Under the pieces are notes generated by a model that saw only the letters and a list, made by a program, of their open reading frames with translations, was not told the origin of the DNA and searched no databases. 64,000 nt of DNA, from positions 372,001 through 436,000 of the forward strand of contig NZ_REGA01000001.1 of assembly GCF_003841505.1 (NCBI RefSeq). The letters are read 5' to 3'. This document shows, piece after piece, positions 1 to 9,140 of this stretch (the stretch's first letter is position 1; each line of letters opens with the position of its first letter). Made by a program: the position numbers and the translations under genes. The stretch is from Natrarchaeobius chitinivorans (GTDB lineage: Archaea > Halobacteriota > Halobacteria > Halobacteriales > Natrialbaceae).

Positions 1-443
1 TTGCGAACACGCTGCTCGGGACGCTCGAGGATCTCGAGATGACCGAGACGGGACTCGTGGTGATCGACTCGCTCGACGAACTCGACGCGCTCGTCCAGGA
101 CCAGTTAGTCCACAACTTCCTCAAAGACGTCCGGGCGACCGTCTGCAAGGCCCGGTACGTCCCGATCTTCGCCGGCGTATCGGCGACGGGCAACGAGAGC
201 GTGCCGGACGACGAATACGTCGTCGACGGCATCGTCGACCTCCGTCTGGCGGATCACCTCGAGCCGGAGGCGCGTCTCTCACAGCTTGCTGTTCGGAAAC
301 TGATCGGGGCCCGATTTCTGCCACAGTGGATCACCGTCGAGTACGAACCGGCCCGCGGGCTGATCGCATCGGTACCGCCAGCGGATACCGCACGGACACC
401 CGTTGTCGATGGCGAACCGTCCCAATACGGAAGCCGACGGTAG
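1..443 (+). CDS. KaiC/RAD55-family ATPase, 3' part only
   Basis: The reading frame is open from the left edge (first full codon at base 3) and stops at 441-443, so only the C-terminal ~147 residues are present. The fragment reads like the second half of a RecA-superfamily ATPase of the KaiC/RAD55 type found in haloarchaeal signalling proteins. A beta strand ending in VVIDSLDEL looks like a Walker B segment, and the tail RFLPQWITVEYEP resembles the terminal strands of haloarchaeal KaiC-like proteins. The Walker A part lies outside the window. The specific role (taxis, circadian-like or regulatory) cannot be judged from this piece. Confidence 0.6.
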   Translation, partial: ANTLLGTLEDLEMTETGLVVIDSLDELDALVQDQLVHNFLKDVRATVCKARYVPIFAGVSATGNESVPDDEYVVDGIVDLRLADHLEPEARLSQLAVRKLIGARFLPQWITVEYEPARGLIASVPPADTARTPVVDGEPSQYGSRR

Positions 444-554
444 GTGCGGCTCTCGGCTACCGAGCACGCTCACTCACGCTCTGGATTTAACTATCCGTTT
501 GGCATAGGCCGCCTCGCAGCGATTCGAGCGCCTACTACAGCGGACGACCTTACT

Positions 555-1973
555 ATGACTGACAGAAACGAAAACCGGCGGAGGCACGAACGGAGAACCG
601 AACGTCAGACGTCCGGCGGGGAACGCGACGGGCGACATCGAGGCCCGTCTGAAGACCAGCATCGACAGGAACGTCGCGGTGAAAGCGGTTTCGACGGGAG
701 ACAGAGCCGAGAGCGACGGGAAGCCGGTTCCGAGCGACGCGACCAGGACCGGCAACGAAGCGGGTTCGAGACCGACGCTCGAGAGATGGCAAACCTCGAG
801 TACGGCGGGGAAGCTCGACAGGACAGACCGCGAGACGACAGCGGGCAGCAATTCCGAGAGGAGCGCGGTCGACGATCCCAGGAACACCGACAGGAACGGC
901 CTCATCAGTCCCGCGAGACGAGTTCGCAGGACCGACACCGCGGCGGACACGATAGACAGGAACGCGGCGGGGAACGACACGTCGACTCGCCGCAGTACGA
1001 AACGGCCGGACGACGCGACCAGTTCGACGCGGGAGTCCGACCCGAAGAGTCCGATCAGTACCGCCAGGAGCACCGAGACGAGCAGATGCGGGGCAAACGA
1101 CGGGGGCAGGGACGGCGAGACGAACAGGGATGGGATCGACGAGAGGGGGGACAATCGGAACGCCGCCAACAACAGGGCGATCGAGGAGGCCAACAGCGAC
1201 GGACTCGAGGCGAATCCGAACACCACGGACGGCAGCAACGAGGCGAACGCGGACAGCAGCCGCGAGGTGAACGCGGACGGCAGCAACGAGGTGAACGCGG
1301 ACAGCAGCCGCGAGGTGAACGCGGACATCAGCAACGAGGCGGAAATCACCGCGAAGTGCGCGAACGAGGGCAACGAGAGGGGCAAGGACAACGGCGACGG
1401 GAAGGACGCGGCCAACACCGAGAAGATCCTCAGCACGGCCAGCAGTTTCGCAGCCAGCCTCGAGACCAGGGGCACGATAGAGGGAAGTTCGAGGGATTCG
1501 AACAGGGACAACCGCCATACGGCCGTCACCAGCGGAGTCAGGGGTATCAGGACCACGGCCAGAGTCGACGAGGATCGCACGAAGGAGAGCAACGCGGTCG
1601 CCAGGAACGAGGACGACAGCAGCGAGGCCAGGATCCACAACAACGAGGCTTGGACCAGCAGCAACGAGGACAGGGTCGGCAGCAGCGAGGACAGGATCGA
1701 CGGCGACAGGACGACCGGTCCCAACGCGGTCGTCGAGAGGACTACGCTCGAGGCGAGCGCCACGGCGGCGGACAGAGACACCACCAGGGCGAGCGCCGGG
1801 CCGAACATGGTGACTGGACCGAAGGAGACGATCGCGCCGGACGACGACCCGACACGGGCAGGGATCGAGAGAGCGACGAGGAGATGAGCAACCGACGCCA
1901 CGTTCACGACCGAGACGACTACGCCGGCGAAGAACGTCGGCGAGACGACGACGTCCGCCACGACCACTACTAA
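555..1973 (+). CDS. Arg/Gln/Gly-rich low-complexity protein, function unknown
   Basis: About 472 residues from the ATG at 555; the frame stays open further upstream, but the preceding 37 codons look like intergenic sequence. The protein is almost wholly Arg, Gln, Gly, Glu, Asp, His and Ser, with few hydrophobic residues, so it should be disordered. It contains RG/RGG-like motifs and a run of eight-residue repeats of the type QQPRGERG / RQQRGERG (DNA about 1230-1345). Its abundant Arg is unusual against the acidic proteins around it. RGG-type tracts often bind RNA, so an RNA-associated role is possible, but that is inference. Very long open frames also exist in the +1 frame and antisense because the composition avoids stops. 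The assigned frame is preferred because it ends cleanly in an acidic RRRDDDVRHDHY tail and starts with an ordinary MTDRNE. Confidence 0.55.
   Translation: MTDRNENRRRHERRTERQTSGGERDGRHRGPSEDQHRQERRGESGFDGRQSRERREAGSERRDQDRQRSGFETDAREMANLEYGGEARQDRPRDDSGQQFREERGRRSQEHRQERPHQSRETSSQDRHRGGHDRQERGGERHVDSPQYETAGRRDQFDAGVRPEESDQYRQEHRDEQMRGKRRGQGRRDEQGWDRREGGQSERRQQQGDRGGQQRRTRGESEHHGRQQRGERGQQPRGERGRQQRGERGQQPRGERGHQQRGGNHREVRERGQREGQGQRRREGRGQHREDPQHGQQFRSQPRDQGHDRGKFEGFEQGQPPYGRHQRSQGYQDHGQSRRGSHEGEQRGRQERGRQQRGQDPQQRGLDQQQRGQGRQQRGQDRRRQDDRSQRGRREDYARGERHGGGQRHHQGERRAEHGDWTEGDDRAGRRPDTGRDRESDEEMSNRRHVHDRDDYAGEERRRDDDVRHDHY
1230..1345 (+). repeat. 24-bp in-frame tandem repeats (48-bp higher-order unit)
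   Basis: Inside the Arg/Gln/Gly-rich gene, units built on cagcagccgcgaggtgaacg alternate with a variant carrying cggcagcaacgaggtgaacg. Each unit encodes eight residues, and pairs form a 48-bp higher-order repeat. The low divergence points to recent slippage or recombination. Confidence 0.75.
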
Positions 1974-2083
1974 TCGACGATCGAGCCGACGGACAGGGAT
2001 ACGAGGAGGAAGCCCGCGACTTCAGTCGTTGGTGACTGGCCGTCGGCTGTCGGTACTCGAGGGGTCCAAGTGGTCCGCCGGTA

Positions 2084-2169
2084 TCATACGGTTTACTGTA
2101 AATCATCCCCAGCGCACCCGTGACCCGGGCGACGGGTGCGCCGGTACACAGTGGCAGTAAACCGTATCA
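2084..2169 (+). mobile_element. F1 palindromic element, copy 1
   Basis: An 83-bp near-perfect palindrome starting TACGGTTTACTGTAA and ending CAGTAAACCGTA, with TCA directly repeated on both sides. The loop is centred on ACCCGGGC and the inner stem is GCGCACCCG / CGGGTGCGC. It has the same architecture and length as the copies at 2167, 26523, 49437, 50245 and 63087. The TCA on its right is also the left flank of the next copy. It has no coding capacity, so it would need a transposase from elsewhere. Confidence 0.8.
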
Positions 2170-2250
2170 TACGGTTTGCTATGACCGATTGCCGGTCGAT
2201 CGCCCACCGGCCTGCGATCGACCGGTAAAGACTCATAGCAGACCGTATCA
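2167..2250 (+). mobile_element. F1 palindromic element, copy 2, at the gltB stop codon
   Basis: TACGGTTTGCTATGA pairs with TCATAGCAGACCGTA at the other end. The inner stem is CCGGTCGATCGC / GCGATCGACCGG, different in sequence from copy 1 but still self-complementary. It is flanked by TCA on both sides; the right TCA (2248-2250) is the complement of the TGA stop codon of gltB, which runs on the minus strand. Copies 1 and 2 share one TCA, as expected if one inserted into the target duplication of the other. Confidence 0.8.
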
Positions 2251-5200
2251 GTCGTCGCTCGCGGCGAACCGCGTCGAGTCGCCGTCGAACTCCGTCTCTG
2301 CCGGACCGGGAAGTTCGCCGCGAACGTCGTCGGATCCCTGTTCGGTGATCGCTTCGTGGTACGCCTCGGGCATGACCTTCACGAACGCCTCGAGGGATTC
2401 CGCCCAGTTCTCGAGCAGTTCGCTGCCGCGATCCGAGCCGGTGTAGGCGACGTGGTTCTCGACGAGTCGGCGGAGCATCCGCTCGTCTTCGTCCTCGAGT
2501 TCCTCGTGAAGCGAGACCATCCCGGTGTTGGCCTTCGGCGCGAACTCGTCGTCCGGATCGTAGACGTAGGCGACGCCGCCCGACATGCCGGCCGCGAAGT
2601 TCGTGCCCGTCTCGCCCAGAACCGCGACGACGCCGCCGGTCATGTACTCACAGCCGTGGTCGCCGACGCCCTCGACGACGGCTTTCGCGCCGGAGTTTCG
2701 AACGGCGAAGCGCTCGCCGGCGACGCCGTTGACGTACAGCTGTCCGTCGGTCGCGCCGTAGAGCGCGACGTTCCCGATCGCGACGTTTTCCGTCGGATCG
2801 TACGACGCCGTCTCGGGCGTTCGGACGGTGATCTTCCCGCCTGACAGCCCCTTGCCGACGTAGTCGTTTGCGCCACCATCCAGGTGCAGAGAGACGCCGT
2901 TTGCGAGGAATGCACCGAAGCTCTGTCCGGCGGTCCCCTCGAGATCGACGGCGATCGTATCCGCCGGCAGTCCAGGTTCGCCGTAGCGGCTAGTGATGCG
3001 GTTCGAGAGCATCGCACCGACCGTCCGATCGACGTTCGTCACGTCGGCCGAGAGCGCGACCGGGTCCTGACTCTCGATGGCGTCGGACGCCGCCTCGATC
3101 AGATCGCGATCGAGTTGGTCCTCGAGTTCGTGATCTTGCTCGCGGATCTTCCGGCGAACGTCGCCCTCGGGGTTGGCGAGCACCGCCGAAAGGTCGACGT
3201 TGCGGGCCTTGGGGTGGGAAACGTCGTCGCGCTGGGAGAGGACGTCGACGCGGCCGACCATCTCGTCGACCGTCTCGAAGCCGAGTTCGGCCATGATCTC
3301 GCGCAGTTCCTGGGCGATGAACGTCATGTAGTTGATGACGTGTTCGGGTTCGCCGGGGAACCGTTTCCGGAGGTCCTCGCGCTGGGTCGCGACGCCGACC
3401 GGACAGGTGTTCTTGTGACACTGGCGGGCCATCACGCAGCCTTCGGCGACGAGCGACGCCGTCCCGAAGATGTACTCCTCTGCACCGAGCAAAGCTGCGA
3501 CGGCGACGTCCCGACCCGTCTTCATGCCGCCGTCGGTCGAGACCCGAATCCGATCCCGGAGCCCGGTCGCACGGAGCATCTGGTTGGCTTCGGCCAGTCC
3601 GAGTTCCCACGGGAGGCCGGCGTTCTTGATCGACGTGCGCGGCGACGCACCGGTTCCGCCGGAGTGACCGGAGATGTGGACCACGTCGGCGTTTGCCTTT
3701 GCGACGCCGGCGGCGATCGTCCCGATGCCGGCCTCGGAGACGAGTTTGACGTTGATATCGGCCTCCTCGTTGGCCGCCTTGAGGTCGAAGATCAGCTGTT
3801 TCAGGTCCTCGATCGAGTAGATGTCGTGCAGCGGCGGCGGCGAAATGAGGCCGACGCCCGGCGTCGACTTGCGCACGTGTGCGATCATCTCGTTTACCTT
3901 CTCGCCCGGGAGGTGTCCACCCTCGCCGGGTTTCGACCCCTGGGCCATCTTGATCTGAAGTTCGTCCGCACTCGAGAGGTACGTCGAGGTGACGCCGAAC
4001 CGCCCCGAGGCGACTTGCTTGACGTTGCACTCCCTCTCGGTTCCAAAGCGCTCGGGTGGCTCGCCGCCTTCACCGGAGTTGGACTTGCCGCCGATGCGGT
4101 TCATCGCGATCGAATTGTTCTCGTGGGCTTCCGGCGAGAGCGAGCCAAGCGACATCGCCGCGGTGGAGAATCGCCGGACGATTTCCTCGATCGGTTCGAC
4201 GTCCTCGATCGGGATCGGCTCGCGGTCGGCGTCGAACTCGAGCAGGCCACGAAGCGTCTGGAGGTTCTCCTGTTGATCGTTGATCTGTTCGGCGAACTCC
4301 CCGTAGCGGTCGTAATCGTTCGACCGGACCGCCTGCTGGAGCGCGCCGACCGTCGCCGGGTTCCACTGGTGGTGGATCCCCTCGGACCGGTGTTCGAACT
4401 CGCCCTGGCGCTCGAGTTGGGCCTCCTCTTCGCCGAACGCCGCCTCGTGGCGTTCCCGAACGTCGGCTTCGATCTCGGCGAGCCCGATTCCCTCGGTCCG
4501 ATTTTCGGTTCCCTCGAAGTACTCTGCGACGAGGTCGGAGTCGAGTCCGACGGCCTCGAAGATCTGGGCCCCCTGGTAGCTCTCGACCGTCGAGATACCC
4601 ATCTTGGCCATGATCTTCAGGAGGCCGTCCTCGAGCGCGCCGACGTAGGCGTCGATCGCGACTTCGGTATCCGCGCCGTCGGGACCCGCCGTGAGGTCGT
4701 CGATCGTCTGGTAGGCGAGGTACGGGTTCACCGCGCCGGCACCGTAGCCGACGAGCGTCGCGAAGTGGTGGACGGTACGCGGGTCCGCAGACTCGACGAC
4801 CAGCCCGACGTGGTTTCGCAGCCCGTTTCGAACGAGATGGTGGTGAACGCCACCGGTGGCGAGCAGGCTCGGGATCGCGACTCGATCGGGTCCGACGTTG
4901 CGATCCGACAGAACGATGACGTCGTGACCGACCTCGATCGCCGCGACCACGTCGTCGCGGACGCGTTCGATCGCCGCCTCGAGATCCGGACCCGGCTCCT
5001 CGCTCTCGGGCTCGTAGGTAACGTCGATCGTCGCGGAGGTGACGCCGTTCGCATCACAGTCGCGGATCGCCTCGAGTTCCCCGTCGGTGAGAATCGGCGA
5101 GTCCAGCACGAGCTGGCGGGCGTGTTCCGGCGACTCGTCGAGCAGGTTTCGCTGGTGGCCCAGTCGGCTCTCCATCGAGGTGACGAGTTCCTCCCGAATG

Positions 5201-6849
5201 TAATCGAGCGGCGGGTTGGTGACCTGGGCGAACAGCTGCTTGAAGTACGAGAACAGCGGCCGGTTGTACTCGGTCAACACCGAAAGCGGCGTGTCGTCGC
5301 CCATCGAGCCGACGGGGTCTTTCCCCTTCTGAGTCATCGGCTCGATGAGGTTCTCGAGTTCGTCGTGCGTGTAGCCGAACGTGGTCTGGTGATCGCGCAG
5401 TCCCGAGACGGGCTCGCGTGGCGAACTGTCGTCCGTCGTCAGGACGTCGTCGATCCGGACCTGTTCCGCCTCGACCCACTCGCCGTAGCGGTCGTCCGTG
5501 AGGTCCTCGAAGATCTCGTCGTCGGGAACGACTCGGCCCTCGTTCGGATCCGCCAGGAACAGCTGGCCGGGCTGAAGTCGCCCGCGCTCTTCGATCTCCT
5601 CCGGCGGGGTCTCGAGCGCGCCGGCTTCGCTCGCCATCACGAGCCGGTTGTCGGTCGTCACGTCGTACCGACACGGTCGGAGGCCGTTGCGGTCGAGGAC
5701 TGCGCCGACCCGCTCGCCGTCGGTCGCCGCGACGAGCGCGGGGCCGTCCCACGGCTCGACGAGCGAGGCGTGAAAGTCGTACCAGTCCTTTCTGGCCCGA
5801 TCCATCGCGTCGTCGCCCCGCCAGGCCTCGGGGACGAGCATCCGCAGGGCGTGTTCGAGGTCGCGGCCGTCCTGCATCAGGAGTTCGAGCGCGTTGTCAA
5901 CGCTTGCGGTATCCGACTGATCCGGATCGTTGATCACCGGCTTGACGGCGTCGATGTCGTCTACGACCTCGCTCTCGAGGTCGGTCTCCCGAGCCCGCAT
6001 CCAGTTGATGTTGCCCTGGATGGTGTTGAACTCGCCGTTGTGGATGATATTGCGGTAGGGGTGTGCGAGGTGCCAGGCACCGAGCGTGTTCGTCGAGAAC
6101 CGCTCGTGAACCATCACGAAGTTCGATTCGACGCGGTCGTCGGTCAGATCCGGATAGTAGCTCGGTACCTGGACCCCCTTGAGCAGCCCCTTGTAGACGA
6201 CGGTCTTCGAGTCGAGCGAGCAGACGTAGAATCGGTCGAAGCTGTCGACGTCGGTTCCTTCGGTATCGTCTCCGCGAGCGTCGCGGTCTGAGGGGCCTCG
6301 AGCGCGTTGCTCGACGGCGTTCTCGAGTGCGCGGCGAGCGACGTACAGTCGGCGGTCGAACGCCGCACCGTCGACGTCGTCAGTGGGCGCGACGAACGCT
6401 TGCCAGACGTCCGGTTCGGAGTCGACGGCCGTCTCGCCGAGGTCGGCGTTGGTCGTCGGGACGTCCCGCCACTCGAAGACGTCGAGGTCGTACCGCTCGA
6501 GGGTTTCCTCGACGAGCGAAACGAGAACGTCGCGGCAATCGTCGTCTTGCGGGAAGAAAATCGATCCGACGGCGTACGTCTCCGGAAGCGATCGCTCGAG
6601 GACGTCCTCGAAAAACGAGTCGGGTTTCTGGAGCAAGATGCCGGCCCCGTCGCCGGTGTCTTTCTCCGCACCGGTGGTACCGCGGTGCTCGAGATTGCTG
6701 AGTAGCTCGAGACCGTCGGCGACGACGTCGTGGCTCGTCTCTCCGTCGAGGTCCATAACGACGCCGACACCGCAGTTCGATCGTGCGTCCGCGGGGTCTG
6801 CGAGCCCCCGCTGGTGCTCAGTAGGCTGTGAGCGATGTGGCTGTGACAT
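2248..6849 (-). CDS. gltB: Glutamate synthase large subunit (GOGAT)
   Basis: 1533 residues, the full length of a large GOGAT subunit. It makes glutamate from 2-oxoglutarate and glutamine-derived ammonia in the cytoplasm and is central to nitrogen assimilation. The N-terminal class-II glutamine amidotransferase domain starts near the probable nucleophile Cys in NCGVGVVMD (about residue 27, so an upstream propeptide may be removed). A central domain follows, then the FMN-binding synthase barrel. A C-x5-C-x4-C set in CVMARQCHKNTCPVG is the 3Fe-4S cluster, and the C-terminus holds Gly-rich GXGXG repeats. No small (gltD-like) subunit is seen nearby. The stop codon coincides with the edge of an F1 element. 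AT-rich promoter DNA with a TATA-like catatatg lies about 20-25 nt before the start. Confidence 0.97.
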   Translation of the reverse strand: MSQPHRSQPTEHQRGLADPADARSNCGVGVVMDLDGETSHDVVADGLELLSNLEHRGTTGAEKDTGDGAGILLQKPDSFFEDVLERSLPETYAVGSIFFPQDDDCRDVLVSLVEETLERYDLDVFEWRDVPTTNADLGETAVDSEPDVWQAFVAPTDDVDGAAFDRRLYVARRALENAVEQRARGPSDRDARGDDTEGTDVDSFDRFYVCSLDSKTVVYKGLLKGVQVPSYYPDLTDDRVESNFVMVHERFSTNTLGAWHLAHPYRNIIHNGEFNTIQGNINWMRARETDLESEVVDDIDAVKPVINDPDQSDTASVDNALELLMQDGRDLEHALRMLVPEAWRGDDAMDRARKDWYDFHASLVEPWDGPALVAATDGERVGAVLDRNGLRPCRYDVTTDNRLVMASEAGALETPPEEIEERGRLQPGQLFLADPNEGRVVPDDEIFEDLTDDRYGEWVEAEQVRIDDVLTTDDSSPREPVSGLRDHQTTFGYTHDELENLIEPMTQKGKDPVGSMGDDTPLSVLTEYNRPLFSYFKQLFAQVTNPPLDYIREELVTSMESRLGHQRNLLDESPEHARQLVLDSPILTDGELEAIRDCDANGVTSATIDVTYEPESEEPGPDLEAAIERVRDDVVAAIEVGHDVIVLSDRNVGPDRVAIPSLLATGGVHHHLVRNGLRNHVGLVVESADPRTVHHFATLVGYGAGAVNPYLAYQTIDDLTAGPDGADTEVAIDAYVGALEDGLLKIMAKMGISTVESYQGAQIFEAVGLDSDLVAEYFEGTENRTEGIGLAEIEADVRERHEAAFGEEEAQLERQGEFEHRSEGIHHQWNPATVGALQQAVRSNDYDRYGEFAEQINDQQENLQTLRGLLEFDADREPIPIEDVEPIEEIVRRFSTAAMSLGSLSPEAHENNSIAMNRIGGKSNSGEGGEPPERFGTERECNVKQVASGRFGVTSTYLSSADELQIKMAQGSKPGEGGHLPGEKVNEMIAHVRKSTPGVGLISPPPLHDIYSIEDLKQLIFDLKAANEEADINVKLVSEAGIGTIAAGVAKANADVVHISGHSGGTGASPRTSIKNAGLPWELGLAEANQMLRATGLRDRIRVSTDGGMKTGRDVAVAALLGAEEYIFGTASLVAEGCVMARQCHKNTCPVGVATQREDLRKRFPGEPEHVINYMTFIAQELREIMAELGFETVDEMVGRVDVLSQRDDVSHPKARNVDLSAVLANPEGDVRRKIREQDHELEDQLDRDLIEAASDAIESQDPVALSADVTNVDRTVGAMLSNRITSRYGEPGLPADTIAVDLEGTAGQSFGAFLANGVSLHLDGGANDYVGKGLSGGKITVRTPETASYDPTENVAIGNVALYGATDGQLYVNGVAGERFAVRNSGAKAVVEGVGDHGCEYMTGGVVAVLGETGTNFAAGMSGGVAYVYDPDDEFAPKANTGMVSLHEELEDEDERMLRRLVENHVAYTGSDRGSELLENWAESLEAFVKVMPEAYHEAITEQGSDDVRGELPGPAETEFDGDSTRFAASDD

Positions 6850-7273
6850 AGGGCTCGATTCCGCGACCGCATATATGAGGTTACCCCATAATGACTAAGT
6901 GTATTATAAACACATATAACCAGGTATAAGGTACATCGTCAGATATTAATTCGTCGGCAGGTTGGCCCGAAGCGTCGTTCTCGACGCTCGAGGGACCACG
7001 GAGACAGCGACGGAAACCAGCTCGGGGAGCGAGTGTCGGAACCGTCATTCGGCTACAGGCGAACGTCGGAACCGTCACTCGAGTGCGAGTGAACGTCCGC
7101 ACCGTTACACGGGTGCACGCGAGCTATTGGATGAATCGACCCCCCACCGGTCGGCTCGAGCCGACCCGTGAGGGACAGAAGTGTCAGAGGCACGTAGTGT
7201 TCACCAGTAGCGTGAACACCACAGTATCGATTGGAGAGTCACTGGTAAGCAATCTTGGGTTAAACCATTAGGT
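6850..7273. other. Intergenic region upstream of gltB
   Basis: About 420 bp without a convincing gene. The part next to gltB (6865-6945) is AT-rich (ttataaacacatataacc) and probably contains the gltB promoter. Further away are three 30-bp tandem repeats, listed separately. Between 7121 and 7273 nothing recognisable is seen. Confidence 0.5.
7031..7120. repeat. Three 30-bp tandem repeats upstream of gltB
   Basis: Exact 30-bp spacing: units start at 7031, 7061 and 7091, each with a core close to GAACGTCGGAACCGTCACTC. Units 1 and 2 agree better than unit 3. The array lies about 180-270 bp before the gltB start. It could be regulator binding sites or a minisatellite. Confidence 0.65.
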
Positions 7274-7447
7274 ATGGTTGATGACCCCTCACACGGTTGG
7301 GCTTCCGAAATCGGCGAATCCGTACTGGATTTGGTGAATAATCAGCGCGATGCTAAACCCGGAGTACAGTCAGTGAGAAGTGGCGACGGAGTGGGTCGGG
7401 CGGTTTCGTCCCGTTCCACCCGTCGACTGATAACCGAACGCTACTAG
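7274..7447 (+). CDS. Possible small protein, 57 aa
   Basis: An ATG frame running to a TAG that overlaps the last 4 bases of the convergent proS gene. The product begins MVDDPSHGWASEIGESVLDL, acidic and amphipathic in its first half and Arg/Ser-rich at the end. No family is recognised. It could be a genuine small protein, the remnant of a longer gene, or chance. Support is limited to frame length and the acidic start. Confidence 0.25.
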   Translation: MVDDPSHGWASEIGESVLDLVNNQRDAKPGVQSVRSGDGVGRAVSSRSTRRLITERY

Positions 7448-8931
7448 TAGGATTTCGCGAAGTACGCGAGTTCGTCCGCCGGATCTCCGCAGATCGCACA
7501 GACCGCGTCGTCGTCCTCGGGCGGTCGTGGAACGCCGGCAGAGCTTCCGCCCTGGTCGTCGACCGGTTGCATCACGATCTCCGCCGAGACTTTCTCCTTG
7601 ATTACCTCCTCGCAGGCCTGATCGCCACACCACGGCACTTTCACGTAACCGCCGTGTTTCCCGATCGTTCCCATGATCTCCTCCGGGCTGTCGGCCTCGC
7701 GAACGTTGTCCTCGAGGTTCTCGGCCGCGGCGTCGTACAGTTTGTCGTAGATCGTCTCGAGGTGATCGTCGACGGCGTCGACGAGGCCGCCTCGCCCCTC
7801 GACTTCCTTCTCGTTATCCGGCCGGTGGACGAGCGTGACCTCCTCGTCTTCGACTTCGTTAGGCCCGATCTCGAGGCGGAGGGGAACGCCGTTTAGCTCG
7901 TGTTCGTTGAACTTGAAGCCCGGATTCCGTTCGTCCCGATCGTCGAGTTCGACGCGGAAGCCGGCCGCCTCGAGGTCGTCGGCGATTCCCGCCGCGTACT
8001 CGAGGACGTCGTCTTTCGTCTCCTCCTGCCAGATCGGAACGATAACGACCTGCGTGGGCGCGACCGTCGGCGGTAAGACGAGTCCCTGGTCGTCGGAGTG
8101 AGTCATGATGAGTGCGCCGAGCGCTCGCCACGAGAGGCCCCAGGAAGTGGTGTAGGCCGTCTGCTCCTCCTCGTCCTCGTCGGCGAAGGTGATGTCGAAC
8201 GCCTCCGCGAAGGACTGACCGAGGTGGTGACTCGTCGCGCTCTGGACTGACTTGCCGTCGGGCATCAACGCCTCGACGGTCGTCGTCGTATTCGCACCGG
8301 GGAACTTGTCGTGGTCGGGCTTTTTGCCGCGCAGAACCGGAATCGCGAGGACGTCCTCGAAGACGCGTTCGTACTGACCGAGGCGGGTCCAGACCTCCTC
8401 CCAGGCGCTCTCGTTGGTCGCGTGAGCGGTGTGGCCTTCCTGCCAGAGGAACTCCTTGGTCCGGAAGAACGGCTTCGTTTCGGTCGCTTCCCACCGGACG
8501 ACCGAACACCACTGGTTGATCCGCAACGGCAGATCCCGGTGGCTGCGCGTCCAGTCGGCCATGAAGGGGGCGATGATCGACTCGCTCGTCGGTCGAACGG
8601 CGAGACGCTCCTCGAGTTCGTCGTGGCCGCCCTGGGTCACCCATGCGACCTCGGGGTCGAAGCCCTCGACGATGTCCTTTTCGCGCTCGAGGAAGGACTC
8701 GGGGATGAACATCGGGAAGTAGACGTTGTCGACGCCGGTTTCTTTGAACCAGCCGTCCAGGGCGTCCTGGATGCGCTCCCAGAGCGCGTAGCCCCGGGGC
8801 TTCGTGACGATAAAGCCGCCCATCGGCGCGTAATCCGCGATGTCGGCTTTCTGGACCACTTCGGCGTACCACTCGCCGGGTTTGTGCGATTTCGACTCGG
8901 TGATGCCGAGTTCCTGGCTCTCGTCGCTCAT
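7444..8931 (-). CDS. proS: Prolyl-tRNA synthetase, archaeal/eukaryotic type
   Basis: 495 residues when started at the ATG encoding MSDESQELG (8931); the longer upstream frame looks non-coding. It charges tRNA-Pro with proline. The class II catalytic core contains PMGGFIVTKPRGYALWE, a TSE motif (AVRPTSESI) and the arginine-containing motif 2 region. An anticodon-binding domain follows, then a C-terminal zinc-binding domain with CGDQACEE and CAICGD cysteines, ending in a C-terminal Tyr as usual for this subtype. It is a single gene, convergent with the preceding region and divergent from the SPFH pair. Confidence 0.96.
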   Translation of the reverse strand: MSDESQELGITESKSHKPGEWYAEVVQKADIADYAPMGGFIVTKPRGYALWERIQDALDGWFKETGVDNVYFPMFIPESFLEREKDIVEGFDPEVAWVTQGGHDELEERLAVRPTSESIIAPFMADWTRSHRDLPLRINQWCSVVRWEATETKPFFRTKEFLWQEGHTAHATNESAWEEVWTRLGQYERVFEDVLAIPVLRGKKPDHDKFPGANTTTTVEALMPDGKSVQSATSHHLGQSFAEAFDITFADEDEEEQTAYTTSWGLSWRALGALIMTHSDDQGLVLPPTVAPTQVVIVPIWQEETKDDVLEYAAGIADDLEAAGFRVELDDRDERNPGFKFNEHELNGVPLRLEIGPNEVEDEEVTLVHRPDNEKEVEGRGGLVDAVDDHLETIYDKLYDAAAENLEDNVREADSPEEIMGTIGKHGGYVKVPWCGDQACEEVIKEKVSAEIVMQPVDDQGGSSAGVPRPPEDDDAVCAICGDPADELAYFAKSY

Positions 8932-9140
8932 TAGTTCGACACTCAGCCAGCGCGCTCTTAAACCATGCGAAGGCCGGATGTCACACCGACTGGGGAAACG
9001 AAACCGCCTCGCAGATCTACGGTCGTCGCCCGGCAGCCTCATCTGTCGATCCTCGAGATCGCTCGACGGAGGACACTCTCTCCCGCATATGTCGTTCAAA
9101 CAAGGGAACGCTTTTCCCGTCACCGCCACAAGATCAGGGT

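Noticed and set aside
474-1967. Hydrophobic antisense frame opposite the Arg/Gln-rich gene
   Set aside because: It consists of Leu/Val/Ser runs that are the mirror of CGA/CAG/GAC-type codons; no signal, helix periodicity or start context supports it.
2884-6291. Long open frame antisense to gltB (about 1135 codons) and many similar antisense frames elsewhere
   Set aside because: High-GC haloarchaeal codon bias leaves complementary frames open; the translations are Arg/Val-rich with no domain, while gltB on the other strand is unmistakable.
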